From Streptomyces sp. SLBN-31 (GTDB lineage Bacteria; Actinomycetota; Actinomycetes; Streptomycetales; Streptomycetaceae), in contig NZ_VFNC01000003.1 of the NCBI RefSeq assembly GCF_006715395.1, positions 868,001 to 932,000 of the forward strand: a stretch of DNA of 64,000 nucleotides, written 5' to 3'. The translations under genes and the position numbers were made by a program. The notes beneath the pieces were generated by a model that ran no database searches, had not been told where the DNA came from, and was given only the letters and a program-made list of their open reading frames with translations. How positions within the stretch are numbered: position 1 is the first letter of the stretch; every line of letters begins with the position of its first letter. Shown piece by piece: positions 26,600 to 36,010 of this stretch.

Positions 26600-26803
26600 T
26601 CAGGCGGGAACGATGTTCTCGGCCTGCGGGCCCTTCTGGCCCTGCGTGACGTCGAAGGTAACCTTCTGGCCTTCCTGAAGCTCGCGGAAGCCGCTGGTGG
26701 CGATGTTCGAGTAGTGGGCGAACACGTCAGCGCCGCCGCCGTCCTGCTCGATGAAGCCGAAGCCCTTTTCCGCGTTGAACCACTTCACGGTGCCAGATGC
26801 CAT
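26600..26803 (-). CDS. Cold-shock domain protein (CspA family)
   Basis: 67 aa, the standard length. RNP1 KGFGFIEQ and RNP2 VFAHYS are present, with the start [16 protein letters not shown]. It is a single-stranded nucleic-acid chaperone in the cytoplasm. The ATG at 26803 follows GGGAGA. The upstream 150 bases are unusually AT-rich (including ATTTTTTC) and probably form a long leader, as is usual for csp mRNAs. Confidence 0.96.
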   Translation of the reverse strand: MASGTVKWFNAEKGFGFIEQDGGGADVFAHYSNIATSGFRELQEGQKVTFDVTQGQKGPQAENIVPA

Positions 26804-26960
26804 ATTGAATCTCCCTTGAGGGGCAGTGCCGGAAACCGCACTTTACGGAGTCCGAGTCGCCGCGATGATCACCCCTCCGGAAGGATCCGGAAAGCTCTGC
26901 AAAGAAAAAATTCTCTGGCAACCAAAACTGCAACTGCTATCACGCTAACACAGGTCCGGC
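26804..26960 (-). promoter_or_regulatory. Long leader and promoter region of cspA
   Basis: AT-rich stretch on the minus strand with a T-rich run near 26905-26915, and a possible -10 TAGCGT further out. Long structured leaders control csp mRNA stability in other bacteria. No element is proven here. Confidence 0.35.
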
Positions 26961-27034
26961 GGAAGCCCCCATCGATTTCCTGATCACTCCGAAAGCCTCA
27001 CTCCGTCATACCGCGTAATTCTGCAGCGGCCGGA

Positions 27035-27415
27035 CTAGGTATCCGGGTCGGCCTCGTAGTGCTCGTCGGCGTAGTGCTCGTCGGGCCCGTCGCCCTCGTC
27101 CAGCTGCCGGCGCATGTCCCGGTTCAGACGGCGGGTGTCGTCGAGCTGGTCCTCGAGGGAGACGATGCGGCACGCGGCCTCGATGGGGGTGCCTTGGTCC
27201 ACGAGCTCACGGGCGCGGGCGGCGATCCGCAACTGCCGCCGTGAGTACCGGCGGTGGCCGCCCTCCGACCGCAGCGGAGTGATCAGTTCGGCCTCGCCGA
27301 CGGCCCGGAGGAAGGCGGGAGTGGTCCCGAGCACGTCGGCGGCCCGCCCCATGGTGTAGGCGGGGTAGTCGTCGTCGTCGAGGTTCCCGGCGGCAGGGGT
27401 GTTGTCAGCGGGCAT
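27035..27415 (-). CDS. MerR-family transcriptional regulator (short)
   Basis: 126 aa. The winged HTH starts at YTMGRAADVLGTTPAFLRAV and continues through EGGHRRYSRRQL, the MerR helix-wing signature. A helix follows (VSLEDQLDDTRRLNRDM) as dimerisation arm. There is no ligand domain; the C-terminal is acidic (DEHYADEHYEADPDT). Comparable small MerR proteins in Streptomyces are HspR-like or stress regulators. ATG at 27415. It is divergent from the small orphan leader and membrane gene at 27.6-28.3 kb, which may be its targets. Confidence 0.8.
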   Translation of the reverse strand: MPADNTPAAGNLDDDDYPAYTMGRAADVLGTTPAFLRAVGEAELITPLRSEGGHRRYSRRQLRIAARARELVDQGTPIEAACRIVSLEDQLDDTRRLNRDMRRQLDEGDGPDEHYADEHYEADPDT

Positions 27416-27779
27416 AGCACCTTGTCTTCGGGAACGCGGCGGGGGACCGGGTGACCACGGCCGAAGATCCGACACCGCACACCCGATGGACAACCCTAAC
27501 GCCGCCCACCGCGAAGACATGGCCCCGCCGCAACAGACTTTCTCGGTTGACGGTACCGCGCGGGGAGCCTCCGGTGGCTGAAGCCCTTTCTCATGGGGCT
27601 CACAGAGGTCGCTCAGATCGCGGAGGGACGATGACGTCGTCGCCCGCCCCGGCCGACCTCGCTCCACCCCTCCCCGGGATCCGGGTTTCGTACGACTGAT
27701 CGCGGGCGACCCGAGAACAGACCGTGAGGAGGCCGCCACCGCCCGAGCCGCCGCTGCCGACGAACCAGGAGACCGCCGT
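27416..27779. other. Divergent intergenic region with one possible leader peptide
   Basis: 364 bases between the leftward MerR gene and the rightward membrane gene. The region has no strong inverted repeat of operator type visible to me. The only coding signal is the 22-codon frame at 27631-27699. Confidence 0.5.
27631..27699 (+). CDS. Possible 22-aa leader peptide
   Basis: The ATG at 27631 has GGAGG 4-5 nt upstream, a stronger ribosome site than most genes here. The peptide (MTSSPAPADLAPPLPGIRV...) is Pro-rich with a stop 80 bases before the membrane-protein gene. It could be a leader controlling the next gene, or chance. Confidence 0.3.
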   Translation: MTSSPAPADLAPPLPGIRVSYD

Positions 27780-28253
27780 ATGAGCGTCCTCGACCTTCCG
27801 CCCCGCACCGGCGCGTCCGCCGGCGCGTCCGTCACGGACCCGGTCATGGACGAGCGCACCCGGTCCCGCATCGGCCACGGCCTCATCGCCTGCGGTCTGG
27901 CCCTCGTGCCCTGGCTGGTCGTACTCGCCGCGGGCGTCCTCGTCGACACCGCCCGGGAGTCCCTGACCTGGGTCGGACTGGACGGCCTGGAAGCCGTCGG
28001 CCTCGTGGCCACGGGCCTGCTGGTCCTGTGGCGCGACCCCCGGCGCGTCCTCGCGGCCTCCGCGACCGCCGCGCTCCTGCTCGCCGACGCCTGGTTCGAC
28101 ACGACCACGGCGACGTCGGGCACCGACCTCATGGCGGCTCTGGCAATGGCGGCCGCCGCGGAGCTCCCCCTCGCGGCCCTGTGCGTGTTCCTGACGATCC
28201 GCGGGCTGCCCCGCGCCCCGAGGCCGCTCGGCGGCCCGCGCCGGAGCCGCTGA
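27780..28253 (+). CDS. Small multi-pass membrane protein
   Basis: 157 aa. Four hydrophobic segments are visible at about residues 35-55, 62-82, 92-108 and 118-140 (GLIACGLALVPWLVVLAAGV is the first). The N-terminus is polar with MDERTRSR, the C-terminus basic. The ATG at 27780 follows AGGAG by 8 nt. I do not recognise the family; the structure suggests a small integral membrane protein with unknown function. Confidence 0.65.
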   Translation: MSVLDLPPRTGASAGASVTDPVMDERTRSRIGHGLIACGLALVPWLVVLAAGVLVDTARESLTWVGLDGLEAVGLVATGLLVLWRDPRRVLAASATAALLLADAWFDTTTATSGTDLMAALAMAAAAELPLAALCVFLTIRGLPRAPRPLGGPRRSR

Positions 28254-28378
28254 CCCGAGACCGCCCCCGCGGGTCGCCCGACGCCGGGGAAGAGCACCGC
28301 GGCCACGACCGATGAGTTCCGCCGGCCCCCGCTGTCTACCAGGACGCACGCCATCGAGCCACCGACTGGAGACCCGCC

Positions 28379-28849
28379 ATGACCAACCCCGTACACCCCG
28401 GCCGCATGCTGTTCGTGAGCCTCCCCGTCACCGACCTCCCGCGCAGCAAGGAGTTCTTCGCCGGGCTCGGGTTCACCTTCAACCCGGCGTTCAGCGACGA
28501 GACGTCCGCCTGCATGCTGGTCGGCGAGCACGCCTTCGTCATGCTGCTCACCCGGGAGAAGTTCGCGCAGTTCTCGAAACTGCCGATGGCCGACCCCACC
28601 ACGCACGCGCTGGCGCTGTACTCCTTCAGCGTGTCCTCCCGCGAGGAGGTCGACAAGGTCGGCGCCGCGGCGCTCGCGGCGGGCGCCACCGAGGCGGACG
28701 GCGCCGAGGACCTCGGCTTCATGTACTCCCGCAGCTTCTTCGACCTCGACGGCCACGGCTGGCAGGTCATGTGGATGGACCCGGCGGCCGCCGCACAGGG
28801 CCCCGAGGCGTACGAGGCCGCCGCACAGGACACCGCCGCCCGCCCCTGA
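28379..28849 (+). CDS. VOC-fold (glyoxalase-like) protein
   Basis: 156 aa. It has the paired beta-alpha-beta-beta-beta modules: FVSLPVTDLPRSKEFFAGLGF and YSRSFFDLDGHGWQVMW with the usual metal Glu/His positions partly present. Length matches the PhnB/lactoylglutathione-lyase-related VOC group. The ATG at 28379 is preceded by GGAGACCC. Reaction not assignable. Confidence 0.8.
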   Translation: MTNPVHPGRMLFVSLPVTDLPRSKEFFAGLGFTFNPAFSDETSACMLVGEHAFVMLLTREKFAQFSKLPMADPTTHALALYSFSVSSREEVDKVGAAALAAGATEADGAEDLGFMYSRSFFDLDGHGWQVMWMDPAAAAQGPEAYEAAAQDTAARP

Positions 28850-29139
28850 CCCCGGGTTTCTTCCGGGCCTCGGCGCCCGCGGACCGACCAGGGGACCGAG
28901 GCCCGGAAACCGCACCCGAAAACCGAAGCCGAAGACCGAACCCGACACACATCTCTCCTCGCCGAGAACAGTTCATCCGGCCACTGTCCGTGCTCGCCGT
29001 GCGATCCGCAGGTGTAGGCGAAGCGGCCCCGGGTGTTATTGAATGAGGTTTGCGGTCAGGAATCGCGGGACCCTGTCGCCCGGATTCTGGTACGGCTCCG
29101 GCGTGGTGCCGGGGCTGGCGAGCGAGCTGAGAGAGCCGC

Positions 29140-31302
29140 ATGGACTCCACCCCACCCCCCTCTTCTGCATCCCCGTTCGACATGGTCAGCAGCGCTTTGG
29201 GGCAGTACATGCCGGCCGGCGGGGCGGCAGCGGCCGCCGGTTCCGCCGAGCCGCAGGACGACAACGCCGCCGCCCGACAGGTCCCCGCCGATCCGCCCAC
29301 CGCCCGGCAGGAGCAAATTCTCGGCGCGGTCAATCTGGACCGGGACCTGAGAATCACCCGCTGCAATCTGGACGCCCCCGTCTTCGCCGGGGTGGAGGCC
29401 GTGATCGGAAACCCTTTCGTCGACCTCCTGCCCCCCTGGGACGTACCGACGGTCACGCGGCGGTTGCGGCAGGTCCTCGAGACCGGTGAGCCGCACGTCG
29501 CCCGGGTTCAGCGCCTGCGGCGCTCCGACGGGTCGGAGCTGGTGGTGTCGATGAGCATCCTGGCCGCCGCCGCGCCTCAGGAGGGCCTGACCGTCTCGCT
29601 GATCGCCATGGCCAGGAGGCTGCACCTGTACGCCGCCGAGACCGCGATCGGCACCTCGCTGGACATCGGCGAGACCGCGCAGTCGCTGGCGGAGTCCCTG
29701 CTGGCCTGGGGAGACGTCACCGCCATCGACCTCGACTTCGCCGTATGGACGGGCGAGGTGGTCACCGAACAGCCGCAGGGGCGCATCCGGCTGCGGCGGG
29801 CGGCCCTGGTGCCGGACCGGGCGTGGCCCGACGGCTACATCACGCCGGGCGAGGACCTTCCCGGCGACGCGAGCCGCCTGCTGTCACAGGCGATCCGGCG
29901 TGACGACTTCGCGCAGGCCATCGTCATTCCCGACCGGGAGGCGATCGAGCGGGTCCTCGGCAGTCCACGGCTGGTACGCGCCCTGGTGCCCGGCGACCAG
30001 GCGGCGGGGGTGGCGTGCATCCCGCTGGTCCTGGACGGCGATCCGCCCGTCGTCCTGGGGGTGGCCGAGGTCTGGCGGCGGGCGGACCGCCCCTTCGCGG
30101 ACAGCGAGCTGTTCGACCTGCAGGAGCTGGTGGCCAGGACCTCTCACCACGTCGACCTGGCCCGTCAGCACCAGCGCGAGCACACGCAGGTGCTGGCGTT
30201 GCAGCGCCGACTGCTGCCGAGGTCCGCCGGCGACACCATCGAGACGGCCAGCGTCTACCAGCCCGCCACCCCCGACAGTGCGGGCGTCGGCGGCGACTGG
30301 GTGAACAGCTTCCCCCTGCCGGACGGCCGTACCGCGCTGGTGGTCGGGGACGTGGTCGGGCACGGCCTGGGGGCCGCGGCGACCATGGGGCAGCTGAGCA
30401 TGGAGGCCCGGGCGCTGCTGTCCGCGGGGCTGGCGCCCGACGAGGTGCTGGAGCACCTGGACGACACGGTGTCGCTGCTGGACGACGCGGAGTCCGGGCT
30501 GGCGGCCGGTTACAGCGCCCTCGGGTCGACGTGCTGCATCGCCGTGTACGACCCGGTCAGCCACCACGTGGAGCTGGCCAGCGCCGGCCATCTCCCGCCC
30601 ATCCTGGTAGCCCCGGGCGGACCCGCCGGCCCGGTCGCGATACGCCCCCACCCGGGGCTCGGCGCCGAGTTCGCGCTACGGGAGCCGTACGACGTGCACG
30701 CGTTCTCCGCACCGCCGGGCTCGCTGCTCGCCCTCTACACCGACGGCCTGGTGGAGGATCCCGCCCTGTCGATCGACGAGGGCATCGACAGGCTGACGGA
30801 CGCCGTGTCCTCGGTGCACCCCTGGGACGGTCTGCAACAGGCCGCGCGGCGCGTGGTCTCGGCGCTGGCGCCACCGCGCCGGCGCGACGACGTGACCCTG
30901 CTGCTCGCGCGCATGATCGGTTACCGCAAGGGGGACACCGCGACCTGGCGGCTGCCCGCTCGCGGCGTCGCGGCCGCCCGCGCCCGCGCGCTGACCTCCG
31001 AGCTGCTGAGGCGGTGGGGCACCAGGGACGACACCCGGGACAGCGTGCTGCTGGTCGTCGACGAACTGGTCGCCAACGCGGTCCGCTTCGCCGGCGGACC
31101 CATCACGGTACGGCTGATCAGGACCGGCCGCGGCCTGCTGTGCGAGGTGGGCGACACCGGCAACGGCAGGCCGCGGCTGGGCCCGAGCGGGCTCCTCGAC
31201 GACGGCGGCCGTGGCTTGCACGTCGTGCATGGCCTCACCACCCGGTGGGGCGTGCGGTGGACGGACACCGGCAAGGTGGTCTGGGCGTCGGTCGAGCGGT
31301 GA
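29140..31302 (+). CDS. PAS/GAF-SpoIIE phosphatase with C-terminal anti-sigma-type ATPase
   Basis: 720 aa. The residues are: an N-terminal PAS-like part (about 60-160), a GAF region (about 165-345), a PP2C-type SpoIIE serine phosphatase domain (about 355-590; GVGGDWVNSFPLPDG, VVGDVVGHGLGAAA and the metal residue in PPRRRDDVTLLLAR), and an HATPase_c domain of RsbW type (about 600-718; VVDELVANAVRFA, GDTGNGRPRL). Such proteins link a signal to release of a sigma factor through anti-anti-sigma dephosphorylation; here one chain holds both phosphatase and kinase-like modules. ATG at 29140. The stop lies inside the first unit of a tandem repeat. Confidence 0.9.
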   Translation: MDSTPPPSSASPFDMVSSALGQYMPAGGAAAAAGSAEPQDDNAAARQVPADPPTARQEQILGAVNLDRDLRITRCNLDAPVFAGVEAVIGNPFVDLLPPWDVPTVTRRLRQVLETGEPHVARVQRLRRSDGSELVVSMSILAAAAPQEGLTVSLIAMARRLHLYAAETAIGTSLDIGETAQSLAESLLAWGDVTAIDLDFAVWTGEVVTEQPQGRIRLRRAALVPDRAWPDGYITPGEDLPGDASRLLSQAIRRDDFAQAIVIPDREAIERVLGSPRLVRALVPGDQAAGVACIPLVLDGDPPVVLGVAEVWRRADRPFADSELFDLQELVARTSHHVDLARQHQREHTQVLALQRRLLPRSAGDTIETASVYQPATPDSAGVGGDWVNSFPLPDGRTALVVGDVVGHGLGAAATMGQLSMEARALLSAGLAPDEVLEHLDDTVSLLDDAESGLAAGYSALGSTCCIAVYDPVSHHVELASAGHLPPILVAPGGPAGPVAIRPHPGLGAEFALREPYDVHAFSAPPGSLLALYTDGLVEDPALSIDEGIDRLTDAVSSVHPWDGLQQAARRVVSALAPPRRRDDVTLLLARMIGYRKGDTATWRLPARGVAAARARALTSELLRRWGTRDDTRDSVLLVVDELVANAVRFAGGPITVRLIRTGRGLLCEVGDTGNGRPRLGPSGLLDDGGRGLHVVHGLTTRWGVRWTDTGKVVWASVER

Positions 31303-31460
31303 CGGGCTTCGGTCGAGCGGTGACGGGGTTCGGCGGGGCGGTGACGGGCTTCGGTCGAGCGGCGACGGGGTTTCGGCGGGGCGGTGACGGGCTTCGGTCG
31401 AGCGGTGACGGGGTTCGGCGGGGCGGTGACGGGCTTCGGTCGAGCGGCGACGGGGTTTCG
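31291..31460. repeat. Eight-unit tandem repeat (21-22 bp) over the phosphatase stop codon
   Basis: Eight units run without gaps from 31291 to 31460, six of 21 and two of 22 bases. The units alternate at their first six bases (GTCGAG or GCGGGG) and share the core CGGTGACGGG. Bases 31312-31375 and 31397-31460 are identical 64-base blocks offset by 85. The first unit supplies the last three codons and stop of the SpoIIE-type gene. In one frame the array would read through as a Val/Thr/Gly/Phe repeat, so loss of the stop could extend the protein. Confidence 0.95.
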
Positions 31461-31507
31461 GCCGGGCGGTGCGTGAGCCCGCCCGGCCGGTGCCACGGCG
31501 GTACGGG

Positions 31508-32692
31508 TTACAGCCACTCCCCCTCCAGGGCGGTGGCCGTGAGGCCCGGGGCAGCCGCGTACAGGACGGCACGGCTGCCCTGCTTCTGCCCGGCGTCGTA
31601 CGCCCTCCGCATGATGTCGAACACGGCGGCGCCCCCGCGGTTGCCGGTGGTGTAGCTGTCCCGGCTGAAGTCCAGCAGCCCGGACGGCCATCCGTCGGGC
31701 ATCGTCTGCTCCATGTACTCCAGCACCCGCGTCCCGCCAGGGTGCGCGAGCAGTACGTCGGGGTGCCAGGAGTCGGGGTCGTCCTGGTAACGCAGGCGCA
31801 GCCACTCCCACATCGCGGTGACCGTCTCCTGCACGGCGCGCGGCCCGCGCCGGTCCATCACGAAGTGGGTGCCGTCCTCCCGTGTCTCCAGGCGGTGCAG
31901 GTCCTGGGTGCCGGGCAGGGTGTGGTGCCAGGCGGCGTCAAGTCGCAGCACCGACTCGGGCCTCGGGCGACCGGTGACCACCGCGGCGACCGCGGTGTCC
32001 GCGAACAGCAGCCGGACGATCAGGGACTCCAGCGTGTCGTCAGCGGGCTGGTACGTCGTGCTCAGTGCCTCCCCTATCACGACCAGGACCACCCGGTCGG
32101 GGTCCGCGGCCACCAGATCCGCCGCCAGTGCCAGGGAGCGGGTCCCGGCTATGCAGGCCCACTGTGTGGCCGGCAGCAGCAACGCGTCGGCCCGGAGCGG
32201 GAGTCGGTTGGCCAGGGAGACGTCCAGCCCCGGCAGCGCCGGCGTGGTGGAGTGACTGGTGATCAGACAGTCGACGTCCGCGGCGTCCAGGCCGGCGATC
32301 TGCAGGGCCCCGCGCGCCGCACGCTCGCCGTACGACTGCACGGCCGCCCAGGCCGGCGCGGTGCGCTCCTGCACGGTCTGCGGCGCGGGTATCGACTCCA
32401 GGGCGGCGATCACACGATCCACGTCCTGTTCGCCGAACCCGCTCCCGGCCAGGGCCTGTCGGGCCGGCGCGACGCCGGCAGCGGGCAGAGCACTCCCCTT
32501 GCCGGGCGCGACGGCGGCCTCCAACGGCAGCATCCAGCCACGGGTTTCGATACCCGTACTGGCCGCGATGCCGTCGATCCGCGGCGCCCACGCCGCGTGC
32601 GGGTGCCGATTGCGCACTTCGTCCACGATCTGACTTGTCCGCACAGCGTGTTCACCGTGTATCACGGCAGGCGGGCACAGGTAAGCGGCCAT
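31508..32692 (-). CDS. Type III polyketide synthase (chalcone synthase-like)
   Basis: 394 aa. The family catalytic triad is complete: Cys180 in QWACIAG, His317 in AHPGG and Asn351 in TTGNRGG. The remaining features fit a homodimeric type III PKS that joins malonyl units to a starter without a carrier protein. The pattern around Cys (WACIAG) and the Asn (GNRGG rather than GNMSS) differs from RppA and Gcs enzymes I know, so product is open. Ribosome site AAGGTGCC before ATG 32692; an upstream ATG at 32752 lacks one. No tailoring gene is adjacent. Confidence 0.9.
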   Translation of the reverse strand: MAAYLCPPAVIHGEHAVRTSQIVDEVRNRHPHAAWAPRIDGIAASTGIETRGWMLPLEAAVAPGKGSALPAAGVAPARQALAGSGFGEQDVDRVIAALESIPAPQTVQERTAPAWAAVQSYGERAARGALQIAGLDAADVDCLITSHSTTPALPGLDVSLANRLPLRADALLLPATQWACIAGTRSLALAADLVAADPDRVVLVVIGEALSTTYQPADDTLESLIVRLLFADTAVAAVVTGRPRPESVLRLDAAWHHTLPGTQDLHRLETREDGTHFVMDRRGPRAVQETVTAMWEWLRLRYQDDPDSWHPDVLLAHPGGTRVLEYMEQTMPDGWPSGLLDFSRDSYTTGNRGGAAVFDIMRRAYDAGQKQGSRAVLYAAAPGLTATALEGEWL

Positions 32693-33061
32693 ATTCGGCA
32701 CCTTTCTACAGAGAACGAGGGAGAACATCACGAACGCTGTGTCATGTGCCACTTGGGCGAGATTCGATCAAATCGATGACGTTGCGCTCTAGTTCGGGAC
32801 TACGTGTCCGTTTCGAGCATGGACGCCAAAAGGGCATTTGCGCTGTGACATGGGCAACTTGGGCGCCTCTGCGATGCGTGAAACGGCGCACACCGCAGCA
32901 CCCCGCCGCCCTCAGCCCCCACCTGACATGCCGTCGAGGAATGTCACGTCGGGAGTTACCGATGGGCACAGATGTACGGGTGGCTATGAAATCCCTAAAC
33001 TGCGGGCACTATTGGGGCGCCTGCCAGGGGGTGACGGCAGGCCTCATCTCCTGGGGATTTC
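32693..33061. other. Intergenic region, AT-richer, no gene seen
   Basis: 369 bases between the leftward PKS and the rightward secreted protein gene. Two similar segments (around 32739 and 32846, each containing CTTGGGCG after a variant of TGTCATGTG) form an imperfect direct repeat. They may be regulatory; nothing else is recognisable. Confidence 0.4.
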
Positions 33062-33838
33062 ATGCGCAAAACCGCCATTGGCGCCGCCCTGTCCGGCGCA
33101 CTGGCTCTCACCGCTCTCACCGGCGGGGGCGCTCAGGCGGACGAGGTGTGGGGCGGAAACACCACCATCGTGGATGTCAGCGTCAATGGCGGTAAGGACA
33201 TCGCCATCGGCACGCAGAACACGGTGACGATCAAGGGCTCCGTGACGGTGAGCGACCCTGACGGGATGGACTTCGCACGCTGGGTCCTGTGGCACGGGAC
33301 GGACTTCTTCGAGCCCGACGCGTACTCGTTGCAGGCGGGTCGCACCTGCGCGGACATCGACGCCACCACGATCAAGTGCGCCATCACGGCGACCATCGAC
33401 CCGCAGGATCTGCCCGGCAACTCGGTCGCGGGCAAGTGGTACGTCGCCGTCGACGCCTACGACAAGGGCAACGGCGGCATCGCCGTCAACGCGTACTCGA
33501 CCGTCCTGGTCAAGCGATACTCCCGGCTGTCGGTCAACGCCTCCCCGGAACCCGTCGCCAAGGGCAAGACGATCACCGTCACGGGCAAGCTCACTCGCGC
33601 CAACTGGGAGTCGTTCGACTACCGGGCTTACACCAACCAGCCGGTCAAACTGCAGTTCCGCAAGGCGGGCACGAGTACATACAACACGGTGAAAACGGTC
33701 TACACGAACAGCTACGGCAACTTGAAGACCACTGTCACTGCCTCCGCCGACGGCTATTGGCGCTACTACTTCCCGGGCACCACGACAACGGCCTCCGCAA
33801 AAGCAACGGGCGACTTCGTCGATGTGACGGGGTCGTAG
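33062..33838 (+). CDS. Secreted Ig-like protein
   Basis: 258 aa. A Sec signal peptide ends at about GGGAQADEVW (residue 26). The mature protein is beta-rich with two modules; the second (about 150-250; VAKGKTITVTGKLTRANW) is an Ig/Big-like domain also seen in the next gene. It has no catalytic motif. It is likely a cell-surface or extracellular protein. It is followed, after 90 bases, by a larger secreted protein in the same direction, and both carry tail segments rich in Thr/Lys/Tyr, suggesting joint function. Confidence 0.75.
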   Translation: MRKTAIGAALSGALALTALTGGGAQADEVWGGNTTIVDVSVNGGKDIAIGTQNTVTIKGSVTVSDPDGMDFARWVLWHGTDFFEPDAYSLQAGRTCADIDATTIKCAITATIDPQDLPGNSVAGKWYVAVDAYDKGNGGIAVNAYSTVLVKRYSRLSVNASPEPVAKGKTITVTGKLTRANWESFDYRAYTNQPVKLQFRKAGTSTYNTVKTVYTNSYGNLKTTVTASADGYWRYYFPGTTTTASAKATGDFVDVTGS

Positions 33839-33928
33839 GCGCGCAGCAAAGACATTCGGGCGGTACAACCCTGAAGGGGCTCCAGGGGTCTTGTGGGCAG
33901 TCCTGTTCTCCTGGTGGGAGTTGCATCT

Positions 33929-35941
33929 GTGCGTGTGCGCAGCATTTCGGCCGTGACGGCGCTCGCGGTCGCTCTCAGTTCTGTAGCCCTGATCGGTTCG
34001 GCCGCGGGCGCCGCTGTCGCGGACAGCAGCGCCGAGCTGCCCATCACGTCCAGCGGCGACATCATCGTGGACGGCGTTCACCAGCGGGTCTTCATCAGTG
34101 ACCCGTCGGGAGGCAAGGTCGTCGCCACCGACTACGACGGCACCGTCATCGGGACGATCACCTCGCTGCCGCAGGCGGACGGCCTGGAGCTTTCCGCCGA
34201 CTCGGCAACGGTCTACGTCGCCGTGCCGGGAGCTGACGAGATCGTGGCCATCGACACGGCGACGGTCACCGAGACCGGGCGGTACGCGACGGGTGACGGC
34301 ACACAACCGCAGCACCTGGCGCTCGCGGGCGGCAAACTCTGGTTCGGCTACGGCAGCGTCGGGCACGGCAACATCGGCTCTCTCGACCTGTCCGGCGGAC
34401 AGACGCAGGTGTCGCTCGCGCAGGAGGCCGACGGGACGTGGAAGGACGCTCCCCTGCTGGATTCGGCACCCGGCGCTCCCGACACCCTGGCGGCAGGCTC
34501 GCGCCAGTACTACTTCACCCTCGGCATCTATGACGTGTCGTCCGGCACGGCCGGCCGGACCGCGTTCCTCGGCGGGCAGGACGCGGCCATCGGCAACACC
34601 GCGGAGGACCTGGCGCTCACCCCGGACGGCACAGAGCTGGTGGTGGCCACCACGGCCGGCGACTTCCAGCAGGTCTTTCGGACCTCAGACCTGTCGGAGA
34701 CCATCCGGTATCCGAGCAGCTACTGGGAACAGCGGTCGGTGGATGTCGCGCCGGACGGCCTCGTCGCGGGGGGCACTGACACTTACGCCTCCTTCAATCT
34801 CCCCCATGTGTCCGTCTACAAGCCGGGCAGCACGACGCCGAGGCGGACCGTCGACTTCACCGACTACCAGAACGGAGTCGCCCAAGAGACCCTGCTCGAT
34901 CACGGCGACCTCGCTTTCGCGCCCGACAGCAGCCGGCTCTTCGCGGTCACACACGGCCTCACCAACAAGTACCGCCTGCGCGTCGTCACCGACCCCGGCA
35001 AGGCCGTCACCACCATCACGGTGAACGCCCCGGCGACGGCCGACCGTGCCAAGTCGCTGACCGTCTCCGGCAAGGTCACGAACACGCTCGGACTGCCCGC
35101 GGGGACCACCGTCGCGGTCGCCCGGACGGACCTGGAGTCCCCGAACGGCAAGGCGCTCCCGGCCGTGACGGTGAAGGCGGACGGGACCTTCTCCTTCACC
35201 GACACCCCGCCCGCGGGCGGCAAGGTCGCGTACAAGATCTCGTATGCCGGAGACGCCGACCGCACGACTGCCTCCGCCTCCGACACGGTCGAGGTCTCCC
35301 GGAACTCCACGACCCTGACGGTGAACAAGAACGGCAACGTCTACGACTACGCCGGCAACGTGACGTTCACCGCCCACCTCGGCACGACGTACAAGAACCG
35401 GACGCTCTCGCTGTACGCGGACACCGCGGGCGACGGCAAGGGCGCGTACCTGGTCAAGACCGGCACGGTCAACAGCGAGGGCAACCTGTCGGTCACCTTG
35501 ACCCTGAAGCGCGACACCACGGTGAGCGCGTCCTTCTCCGGCGACGCGCGGACCGCCCCGAAGACGGCCACGAGCTGGGTGGGCGCGAAGGTCAAGGTGT
35601 CGCTGAGCCTTGGCCGCTACTACAAGACGGCCACGGTCAGCGGGCACACCAAGTACTACTTCCGGAAGACGACGAATCCGCTCTTCACGACCACGATGAC
35701 GGCCTACCCCGGCCGCTCGCAGAGACTGCAGTTCCAGATCTACTCCGACGGCGCCTGGCGCTCGGCGGGCTCCCAGTACTTCAAGCTCGACTCCACCGGC
35801 AAGTCGCTGGTGGAACTGGGCGGCACGCACCAGACCGGTTACTCGATGCGCGTGCGGTCGTCCTACATCAACAACACCTCGGGCGACACCGTGAACTCGA
35901 CCACGCACGGCTCCTGGAAGTACTTCACCTTCACCAGCTGA
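33929..35941 (+). CDS. Secreted beta-propeller protein with Ig-like domains
   Basis: 670 aa. Signal peptide to about AAGAAVADSS. Residues about 35-370 show repeated strands such as SGGKVVATDYDGT and ADSATVYVAVPGADEIVAID that fit YVTN/NHL-type propeller blades; then three or more Ig-like modules with VNAPATADRAKSLTVSGKV and related motifs, and a C-terminal sugar/cell-wall-like module. No active-site motif seen; likely binding or adhesion at the surface. The GTG at 33929 has GGGAG 8 nt upstream; an in-frame ATG at 33893 is less likely. Confidence 0.78.
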   Translation: MRVRSISAVTALAVALSSVALIGSAAGAAVADSSAELPITSSGDIIVDGVHQRVFISDPSGGKVVATDYDGTVIGTITSLPQADGLELSADSATVYVAVPGADEIVAIDTATVTETGRYATGDGTQPQHLALAGGKLWFGYGSVGHGNIGSLDLSGGQTQVSLAQEADGTWKDAPLLDSAPGAPDTLAAGSRQYYFTLGIYDVSSGTAGRTAFLGGQDAAIGNTAEDLALTPDGTELVVATTAGDFQQVFRTSDLSETIRYPSSYWEQRSVDVAPDGLVAGGTDTYASFNLPHVSVYKPGSTTPRRTVDFTDYQNGVAQETLLDHGDLAFAPDSSRLFAVTHGLTNKYRLRVVTDPGKAVTTITVNAPATADRAKSLTVSGKVTNTLGLPAGTTVAVARTDLESPNGKALPAVTVKADGTFSFTDTPPAGGKVAYKISYAGDADRTTASASDTVEVSRNSTTLTVNKNGNVYDYAGNVTFTAHLGTTYKNRTLSLYADTAGDGKGAYLVKTGTVNSEGNLSVTLTLKRDTTVSASFSGDARTAPKTATSWVGAKVKVSLSLGRYYKTATVSGHTKYYFRKTTNPLFTTTMTAYPGRSQRLQFQIYSDGAWRSAGSQYFKLDSTGKSLVELGGTHQTGYSMRVRSSYINNTSGDTVNSTTHGSWKYFTFTS

Positions 35942-36010
35942 GGCCGCCCGCCCCCAGGCCCGGCGCGTCCGATGACGCGCCGGTCCTTGGGACACAACTT
36001 CCTGGACAAC

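Noticed and set aside
31303..31655. Long plus-strand frame reading through the tandem repeat
   Set aside because: It has no start of its own and runs antisense into the polyketide synthase; treated as repeat, not gene.
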